From Sulfitobacter sp. THAF37 (GTDB taxonomy: Bacteria; Pseudomonadota; Alphaproteobacteria; Rhodobacterales; Rhodobacteraceae): a DNA stretch of 64,000 nt. The notes under the pieces were generated by a model. It saw only the letters and a program-made list of their open reading frames with translations, ran no database searches and was not told the origin of the DNA. Position numbers and translations under genes: made by a program. The stretch spans positions 1-64,000 of the forward strand of contig NZ_CP045375.1 of the NCBI RefSeq assembly GCF_009363555.1. The letters are read 5' to 3'. Numbering within the stretch: the first letter of the stretch is position 1; the number at the start of each line of letters is the position of its first letter. This document shows, in pieces, positions 58,126-64,000 of this stretch.

Positions 58126-58737
58126 TCAGATCGGTGAAAGGAAACCGGTGCACTGGTTCGAACGTCCATCCGGCGTGACGAACACAAGCCGAAACCCCGG
58201 TTGTCCTTTCACAAGTTCGATCCTTTCGCACCATTGAAGTAAATGCGCTGCTTCTTGCGGGTTCGGGAGGCTGAGTTCGCAGAGCGCAAGCGTCGCAAAT
58301 CGTGGCCTCTGCCGCTCACCGGGCAAACCGTCTGTCCGATCTATCGGCGGCACGCCACCCGGAGTTTGAAAAACGAAGGGCAAGGATTGGTTCAGGCTTG
58401 CCTGCGCGACCGGAATCGTCACCCCTGCAGGCAGGAACGGCGCCGAATACGCGTCACACGCAACAGGCGCCGCACCGCGCCACGACACGCCGATCGGCGA
58501 ACCGGTACCACGCCCGCGATCTCCAAGACCTACGCGTTCGCTTTCCGAACTGATATCCGACCCGTCCAGCCAGAGGAATTCTACAAACACGTCGTCCAGA
58601 CAGGCACAGATGTTCGTTGTCCCCTGCCCCGGATGCTGACGGGAATAATTGGTGACCAGACCAGCCGTCTGCATCAGACGTTCGGCGGTGCTTCGGTCCG
58701 CGACGAAAAGAAATATGTGATCGAGTTCTGTTTTCAT
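58126..58737 (-). CDS. VOC-family (glyoxalase-like) protein
   Basis: A 203-residue protein with ELDHIFLFVADRSTAERLMQ at the start and a second repeat of the beta-alpha-beta-beta-beta fold (RFATLALCELSLPNPQEAAH). DDVFVEFLWL carries a possible metal Glu. Members are dioxygenases, glyoxalases or antibiotic-binding proteins; none is indicated here. AGGACAG precedes the ATG. Confidence 0.85.
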   Translation of the reverse strand: MKTELDHIFLFVADRSTAERLMQTAGLVTNYSRQHPGQGTTNICACLDDVFVEFLWLDGSDISSESERVGLGDRGRGTGSPIGVSWRGAAPVACDAYSAPFLPAGVTIPVAQASLNQSLPFVFQTPGGVPPIDRTDGLPGERQRPRFATLALCELSLPNPQEAAHLLQWCERIELVKGQPGFRLVFVTPDGRSNQCTGFLSPI

Positions 58738-58785
58738 AGTCTTCTGTCCTGGCCTGAAGCTGAATTCAGCAAATTGGATGGCTCG

Positions 58786-59442
58786 TCACGGTGATTGGCG
58801 GAGCAACAAAAGGCGGACGGCAAGCAGGGTCAGGGCCACACCCGTCAGCCCTTGGATCGCCTGCCAAAGTCGTGGGCGTCTGAGCCAGCGCACGAATTGC
58901 GATAATGTCAGCACTACAAAGCCATACCACGCAAGGGCAATGGCCGCGTGGACCAATGCCAGCACGAGAGCCTGAGACCAGAGCGGTGCACCGCCGACCA
59001 CAAGGAACTGTGGAAACGCTGCAAGATAGAACAATGCCGGCTTTGGGTTGAGGATATTGGTCAGGAATCCCTCGGCGAAGCGCATCAGATGACGAGGCGC
59101 AAGACCTTCGGTTGCCGGGTCAAAGTCTGGAGTCGAAATCGTTCTCGGACCCGCGATGGCAGACCGCAAAGCTTTCAGCCCGAGCCAGAAAAGATACCCC
59201 GCGCCTGCGATCTTCAGAACTGTGAAGGCTGTAGCAGAAGTCGCTAGGATCGCTCCTACACCAATGAACGACAAAGTGGCGTGGGTCAGGATCGCTGTCG
59301 CGAAGCCCAGTGTATTGGCCAAACCGGCAAATCGACCGAATGTCGGCACGGTCCGCAGAAGTAGAAAGAGGTTCGGGCCAGGCGATGTGACAATGAGCGT
59401 CACGATGAATGCAAAAGCCAATAGTACGTCGAGGTCGGCCAT
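58786..59442 (-). CDS. LysE-family exporter
   Basis: A 218-residue amino-acid/metabolite exporter with six membrane spans. The LysE/RhtB signature is present: TLIVTSPGPNLFLLLRTVP, KIAGAGYLFWLGLKALRSA, GFLTNILNPKPALFYLAAFP. The substrate is unknown. It lies 4 bases before the stop of the following minus-strand dehydrogenase gene, so the genes are closely packed. Confidence 0.93.
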   Translation of the reverse strand: MADLDVLLAFAFIVTLIVTSPGPNLFLLLRTVPTFGRFAGLANTLGFATAILTHATLSFIGVGAILATSATAFTVLKIAGAGYLFWLGLKALRSAIAGPRTISTPDFDPATEGLAPRHLMRFAEGFLTNILNPKPALFYLAAFPQFLVVGGAPLWSQALVLALVHAAIALAWYGFVVLTLSQFVRWLRRPRLWQAIQGLTGVALTLLAVRLLLLRQSP

Positions 59443-59446
59443 TGTG

Positions 59447-60308
59447 TCACCGCAGCCTTGTCAGCAGACTCGATGTATCCAACCGGCCGCCACCGGCGCG
59501 CTGCACATCCGCATAAAATTGATCGATAAGAGCACCAACTGGAGCTGTTCCACCAAGGCGAGCGACTTCTTTCAATGCAATCGAAAGATCCTTGCGCATC
59601 CAGTCTACCGCAAAGCCGAATTCATATTCTCCAGCCTGCATCGTCTTCCAGCGGTTTGACATTTGCCAAGATCCGGCGGCGCCTTCGGCGATCGCTTCCA
59701 TGACGGCGGAAAATGTCCAGTCCGGCGCGTTCTGCCAAGGCCATGCCTTCAGCCAGCCCTTGGACAACACCCGCAATGCAAAGTTGATTGACCATTTTGG
59801 CAGTTTGCCCGGACCCGACATCTCCGATCCTCACAACCTTTCTTGCGAACACCTCGAGCACAGGTTGGACGATTTCAAATGCAGCGATCTCTCCGCCGAC
59901 CATCACAGACAGCTGGCCGGACTTGGCACCCGCTTGGCCACCGGAAACAGGTGCATCGAGATAGTGGCAGCTTTTTTCGTTGAGCAGGTGAAAAAGCTCA
60001 CGGGCTACGTCTGCAGAAGCGGTGGTACAATCAACGAAACACCCACCTTCCGAAAGTTCGGAAAACGCTCCATCGGGCCCGATTGTGACTTCCCGAAGAT
60101 CTTCATCTGCGCCGACACAGCTCAGAACGATATCGGCGCCTATCGTCGCTTCCGCCGGGCTCGCAGCCTGCCTGCCGCCGTATTCTTCGACCCACTCTCT
60201 GGCTTTGGAGGGCGTTCGATTGAAAACTGTCACTGAATGACCTGAACGCGCCAAGTGCCCTGCCATCGGATATCCCATGACACCCAAACCAATCCATCCG
60301 ATCTTCAT
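59447..60308 (-). pseudogene. 3-hydroxyisobutyrate dehydrogenase-family gene with a frameshift
   Basis: The N-terminal part (MKIGWIGLGVMGYPMAGHLA, the NAD(P) loop GLGVMG, DAPVSGGQAGAKSGQLSVMV, and the catalytic Lys in GQTAKMVNQ) ends in frame near GLDI at about 59715. The C-terminal helical domain (FSAVMEAIAEGAAGSWQMSN, FAVDWMRKDLSIALKEV) continues in another frame to 59447. Deleting one base in the AAAATG run at 59710-59714 restores a normal protein of about 286 residues. A sequencing error is also possible. Confidence 0.82.
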
Positions 60309-60844
60309 GACGATGCATCCGCCCTCAACTCTACGACCATTTCAGGCCACACATCGCGGAGGAAGACGGTCAGGTCACTCGCTGCAGTCTTAGCCTTGAG
60401 CGGATAAAGAAGCGTACTGACAAAGCCTCTATGATACGTCGCATGATTGACTAGGTGGAGCAGGATGTCCTCACGGGTCATTGCGCCCTGCCCACCCCCA
60501 ACAAACGTGAACTCGATCGTTTCGGCCAGATCGCTGGTCGTCCAGTCCCTTGCACAGCGCACGTAGTAGCTGTTCATGGCGCGCAGCCGCGTTGCCACTT
60601 GTGGAAAGTCGAGAACACTGGCCCGATGCCGCGCATCATGGCCATGGGAGCGACCTTCCAGATGCGCCTGAAAGATCTCTCCGACGACCAGAGTATGATC
60701 GAACGTACCCGCAATCGACTTGAAGAGAGCATCGCGCGGCGCACTTACGGCGTTCTGTGGCAGCCTTTCGGCGGCGGAGAGCATCACATCGTCGGCCCAC
60801 TCCATGTAGGCTGTCATGCGGTGACAAAGCGAAAGCGCAGGCAT
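60305..60844 (-). CDS. DinB-family protein
   Basis: A 179-residue four-helix-bundle protein of the DinB/DfsB family: LCHRMTAYMEWADDVMLSAA, FDHTLVVGEIFQAHLEGRSH, and LLHLVNHATYHRGFVSTLLY, with the three His (FDH, NHATYHRG) that bind a metal. They are often thiol transferases or of unknown function. ATG at 60844 has AAGGAGAA and overlaps no neighbour; its stop overlaps the dehydrogenase ATG. Confidence 0.9.
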   Translation of the reverse strand: MPALSLCHRMTAYMEWADDVMLSAAERLPQNAVSAPRDALFKSIAGTFDHTLVVGEIFQAHLEGRSHGHDARHRASVLDFPQVATRLRAMNSYYVRCARDWTTSDLAETIEFTFVGGGQGAMTREDILLHLVNHATYHRGFVSTLLYPLKAKTAASDLTVFLRDVWPEMVVELRADASS

Positions 60845-60927
60845 TGAATATTCTCCTTGATTTTCCATGAAATGAACTGTCCTAATGTTCCGATCAAGGT
60901 AATCATTGTACTCGGAGCAATTTTCGC

Positions 60928-62328
60928 TTGAAGCCCTATACCGAAATCGCGGATCGTATCGCGCTGCGGATCGCGACCGGAGAGTTGCCCCTGGGTGCGC
61001 GCCTGCCCCCGCAGCGTGACTTTGCCCACACCGAAGGCATCGCCGTCTCGACCGCCAGCCGCGTCTACGAAGAGTTGCGCCGCAGAGGTCTCGTCGTGGG
61101 AGAGGTCGGGCGCGGCACCTTTGTCGCAAACCGGTTCCGGCCTCTCGATCCTGCCTTGCAAGAGCCTTCGGGCCGCGGCATCGATCTGGACATCGTCTTC
61201 AGGTTGAGCGCGGAGGGGCGAGACCGTATCGCCGCATCGACAGCGCGCTTTTTCCGCCAAGGATTGGAACAATCCGCAGTTGCACCATCTTCGGCGTCGG
61301 CCGAGCCTTCGGTAGCGTCGGTCTTCGCCGAGACTGTCGGCTCTACCGAGCACCCTGTTTCTCCCAACTCGCTCGTCCTCGTCGGGAACGGCAAGCAAGC
61401 AATCTCGACCTGCCTGGCCGCTCTGGCCCCTCGCGGTGGGCGCATCGGCGTCGAGACGATGACTTATCCTTATGTGAGGGCTGCCGCCCGCCAACTCGGC
61501 ATCGATCTCGTCCCCCTTTCAATGGACGCCGAAGGGGTGACGCCAGTCGCCCTGGATCGTGCAGCGCAGACGGGACTACAGGGCGTTTATCTCCAGCCGA
61601 CGTTGCAAAGTCCCCTCGTCCTGACTATGTCGGAGGACCGCAAGCAGTGCATCGCCGACGTGCTGAAACGCCATCGGCTCAGTGCGATCGAAGACCGCAT
61701 CTACAGCTTCCTCAAACCGACCGTGCCGTTGGCCGCCTATGCGCCCAACCATGTCATTCGCATCGACAGCCTTTCAAAGAGGCTCATGCCGGGTCTTTCC
61801 TTGGGTATCATCGCACCACCAGAGCCGATTGCCGACGCGATTAGGCGCGCGGCACGATCCGGCGGTTGGATGGCGCAGAGCCTTGCCGTTCAACTCGCCC
61901 GGCATTGGATTGAGGACGGAACTGTCGCCTCCGTTGAGACGAGCAAGCGGCATGAGGCGCGCCAGATGTTCGACGTTGCGGCGAGGACGCTCGCGGGTCT
62001 CGACTTCTCCGGCGCACCGGAAGCACTGCACGGATGGCTCACCCTTCCAAAAGGCTGGCGCAGCGAAGCCTTTGCAGCAGCCTGCGCCGAGATCGGCATC
62101 GCCGTAGCACCAGGGAGTGCTTTCGCAGTGGTCCCTGGTGCGGCCCCGTCGGGGGTCAGAATTGCCTTCTCGGCAAACGACCTGACGATCTGGACCCATG
62201 CCCTGAGAGCAGTGGCGCGCATTGCAAAGAGCGCGCCGACAGAACTGGCGCAGTTGGCTTCCACTGACAACGCCATGGCCAGCGTAACCGCCGAAGCAAG
62301 GCAGCTTTCCAACGGGAGGTCGACATGA
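60928..62328 (+). CDS. MocR-type GntR/aminotransferase regulator
   Basis: A 466-residue MocR regulator starting with TTG at 60928. The GntR winged helix is AGDRIALRIATGELPLGARLP-like (ADRIALRIATGELPLGARLP, VSTASRVYEELRRRGLVVGE). The rest is a class I aminotransferase fold: VETMTYPYVRAAARQLGIDL, AIEDRIYSFLKP and the PLP-lysine motif IDSLSKRLMPGLSLGI. Its stop overlaps the start of a LysE exporter (ATGA), so it probably regulates that exporter. Confidence 0.92.
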   Translation: MKPYTEIADRIALRIATGELPLGARLPPQRDFAHTEGIAVSTASRVYEELRRRGLVVGEVGRGTFVANRFRPLDPALQEPSGRGIDLDIVFRLSAEGRDRIAASTARFFRQGLEQSAVAPSSASAEPSVASVFAETVGSTEHPVSPNSLVLVGNGKQAISTCLAALAPRGGRIGVETMTYPYVRAAARQLGIDLVPLSMDAEGVTPVALDRAAQTGLQGVYLQPTLQSPLVLTMSEDRKQCIADVLKRHRLSAIEDRIYSFLKPTVPLAAYAPNHVIRIDSLSKRLMPGLSLGIIAPPEPIADAIRRAARSGGWMAQSLAVQLARHWIEDGTVASVETSKRHEARQMFDVAARTLAGLDFSGAPEALHGWLTLPKGWRSEAFAAACAEIGIAVAPGSAFAVVPGAAPSGVRIAFSANDLTIWTHALRAVARIAKSAPTELAQLASTDNAMASVTAEARQLSNGRST

Positions 62329-62948
62329 TCGGAGACATCAACCTTGCTCTGATCCTGCTGGCGCATCTTGCTGCCAGCGCAAGTCCGGGACCCGCGACAC
62401 TGGCGATCGCAGGCACCTCGATGGCGCGGGGTCGCCCGTCCGGGCTCCTGCTCGCCTTTGGGATCGTGATCGGGTCACTTACCTGGTCGCTGGCGGCCGC
62501 TTTTGGCCTCGGTGCCATCATGCTGTCGCACGGCTGGGTTCTCGAGGTGATCCGCTATGCCGGGACGGCCTATCTCTTTTTTCTTGCATGGAAAGCCGCA
62601 CGTTCCGCGATGGCGCAAAAGTCAATCGCGCCACAGTCTATCGGAGGCCGACCAAGCCGCCTGATCCTTCGGGGTGCGGCGCTGCATATCACCAATCCGA
62701 AATCCATCCTTTTCTTCGGCGCGCTCTACGCACTTGGACTGCCCTCCGACGCGAGCCATGCGCAGCTTGCTCTGGTCGTGATAGCCGTCGGCGTACAAAG
62801 CATGGTCGTGTTTTTCGGTTACGCTCTGATGTTTTCGACATCGTCGATCACACGCGGCTATATTGCGGGCCGCCGTTGGTTCGAAGGCGCGTTCGCCGTT
62901 GGCTTTACGGCGGCTGGCATGAAAATCCTCACCACAAGGCTTCAGTGA
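62325..62948 (+). CDS. LysE-family exporter
   Basis: A 207-residue exporter with six spans and the LysE/RhtB pattern (LAASASPGPATLAIAGTSMA, YAGTAYLFFLAWKAARSAMA, ITNPKSILFFGALYALGLP). The 4-base overlap with the MocR gene indicates one transcript: the regulator probably senses an amino-acid-like compound that this protein exports. Confidence 0.93.
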   Translation: MIGDINLALILLAHLAASASPGPATLAIAGTSMARGRPSGLLLAFGIVIGSLTWSLAAAFGLGAIMLSHGWVLEVIRYAGTAYLFFLAWKAARSAMAQKSIAPQSIGGRPSRLILRGAALHITNPKSILFFGALYALGLPSDASHAQLALVVIAVGVQSMVVFFGYALMFSTSSITRGYIAGRRWFEGAFAVGFTAAGMKILTTRLQ

Positions 62949-63058
62949 GTTCTGCAGCTCGATTGGACGACATGATCTCGACACATGGCCCTGCACATGT
63001 CTTCGGGAATAGCAAACAGGACATTAGAAATTTAAGCGAACGCCGAATGAGAAACAAA

Positions 63059-63514
63059 ATGAGTGATAGGATTGTACGTTTTGGGCGCATCCAGCTGGCC
63101 GAATACATCGATATCGGTGCGAGACTGCTTATTACATGCTATAGACCGCCGCCTTGGAATGAGGAATGGTCGCCGAAACTCGCCATTCAACGGCTGAACG
63201 AACTAAGTAGCACTCCGAATTATTTGTCAGTCGGTGCCTTCCATGAGAATAGTCTTGTGGGATTTGCGGTCGGCGTGCCGCATACAGGCGCACATGGAAC
63301 TTCGATTTATCTATCAGAGATCGTTGTCGAGCCGCAGTTTCAAAAGGCTGGTGTGGGCGCGAGCCTTTTGCAGAGCTTCGAAAGTTTGGCGAAGGAAGTG
63401 GAATACGAATCCATTTGGCTGGTTACGGCTCGGGCTGAGGCGACGACTCGCTTCTATGCAAATCGCCAGTATCAAGAGCCGGGGACGCTGTTAGTTCTGG
63501 CGCGCAAGATTTGA
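63059..63514 (+). CDS. GNAT-family N-acetyltransferase
   Basis: A 151-residue acetyltransferase with the GNAT core: VGAFHENSLVGFAVGVPHTG, SIYLSEIVVEPQFQKAGVGA (the Q/R-x-x-G-x-G/A acetyl-CoA loop is QKAGVGA) and RFYANRQYQEPGTLLVL at the C-terminus. The start is ambiguous: ATG at 63059 or 63047, with weak ribosome sites. The substrate is unknown. Confidence 0.85.
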   Translation: MSDRIVRFGRIQLAEYIDIGARLLITCYRPPPWNEEWSPKLAIQRLNELSSTPNYLSVGAFHENSLVGFAVGVPHTGAHGTSIYLSEIVVEPQFQKAGVGASLLQSFESLAKEVEYESIWLVTARAEATTRFYANRQYQEPGTLLVLARKI

Positions 63515-64000
63515 TTGCTTCCAGCCAATCGGCGACGCCCGATACCCAGTTCAGGCGTCGGGCAGGCCGCGACAGAAGGCAACTTTGAGCTTTCCTTGCC
63601 AACGTGCTGCGGAGCGTCGGGTGGCTGCGTACTTCAACTGAACCGATTACGCCAAGTTTCGCAGCGTGTTGCATCCCGCATGGCATAGGTCGCTACGCGG
63701 CATTCGATGAACTGACCCTAAGTGCGGCTGCCGAAGTGTTGAACCGGGTTGTAGGGGAGTTCATGAAAGACCGCAGCTGAAGTGCTGCCGGATTGCAAAA
63801 CAGACCTTCATGCGGCCCAACATGAGGCTGGCTTTGTCCGCGAGACGGACTTGACCAAAGCCAACTTTGAACAGGCACATTCACTTTTGCAAAACGCGTC
63901 TAGGGACGAGTCAAAAAAATCGCTGTTCTTCCCGATAAAGATCACGAGCCAATATGGAAGCTGTATCTGTCGGCGCACCGAATTGACACGTCAAAGTGCG
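63515..64000. other. Right-end stretch without a convincing gene
   Basis: A plus-strand frame ending at 63780 reads HGIGRYAAFDELTLSAAAEV then LNRVVGEFMKDRS, which looks protein-like and may be a gene relic, but I find no start signal or family. The remainder shows no clear coding signal. Confidence 0.3.

Noticed and set aside
61065..61494. Minus-strand open frames opposite the MocR gene
   Set aside because: The plus-strand MocR frame has clear GntR and PLP motifs; these are shadows.
1..64000. CRISPR arrays, rRNA and tRNA genes
   Set aside because: No regularly spaced repeats and no recognisable rRNA or tRNA sequence were seen on either strand by reading; a covariance-model scan would confirm.

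Overview
The window looks like part of a repABC plasmid or chromid of an alphaproteobacterium, most likely Rhodobacterales (roseobacter/Paracoccus-like). The grounds are the repA-repB-repC operon with its counter-transcribed RNA, high GC with long antisense open frames, and the gene families present. No rRNA, tRNA or CRISPR array was seen.

Layout. (1) 1-12971, minus strand: a plasmid housekeeping block with ArdC-type protein, DUF3768, a large ParB-like protein, DUF3085-like, DUF6927, PrlF/YhaV toxin-antitoxin, a tiny stability-determinant-type antitoxin, a 1420-aa methyltransferase/strawberry-notch helicase, and DUF6878 and DUF6915 proteins. A short repeated hairpin-like motif recurs between these genes. 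(2) 13374-14294: Xre/MbcA antitoxin plus RES toxin. (3) 14318-19395: a damaged IS3 element abutting the stop codon of repC, then repC, the ctRNA, repB, repA and the repA upstream region. (4) 19396-21598: a serine recombinase with a dyad crossover-like site, and an HTH protein. (5) 21700-46400: a large metal-response island. It holds a Zn/Cd/Pb-type P1B ATPase, a CDF and a ZIP transporter, a PbrR/CadR-like MerR regulator, and three L,D-transpeptidases. It also carries a 13-cistron minus-strand operon (SCO, DsbB, DsbA-like, PCu(A)C, SCO, M23 peptidase, DUF411, ZIP, LspA, Lnt, small membrane protein, penicillin-acylase-like, CtaG). Embedded in it is a second unit: MntR divergent from a di-haem peroxidase plus PhnDCE-like ABC transporter. 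(6) 46572-53064: secreted hypotheticals, a Crp/Fnr protein, an integrase with a nonsense codon, GrpB, and an IS481 insertion and an IS5 relic. (7) 53169-63514: chromosome-like metabolic and repair genes (WYL regulator/RidA, methyltransferases, Ada, LysE exporters, MocR, DinB, GNAT), one with a frameshift.

How it fits together. The most striking signal is a set of seven sites with the same geometry: a -35 hexamer followed at once by a hexamer-3-hexamer dyad (CTCTAG/CTACAG type), and a 19-bp spacer. This is the architecture of PbrR/CadR/ZntR-activated promoters. The sites lie in front of an L,D-transpeptidase, the P1B ATPase, the 13-gene operon, merR itself, ccdA, the transglutaminase-CDF-methyltransferase operon and another L,D-transpeptidase. 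I infer one MerR regulator controlling about 22 genes that join metal export to copper-centre assembly, disulfide chemistry, lipoprotein maturation and peptidoglycan remodelling.

Several genes carry clean, recent-looking lesions: a 17-bp tandem duplication in the first SCO gene, a 5-bp repeat slip in ardC, nonsense codons in an integrase and an IS3 transposase, an IS481 insertion with a 6-bp target duplication, and a 1-base frameshift in a dehydrogenase.
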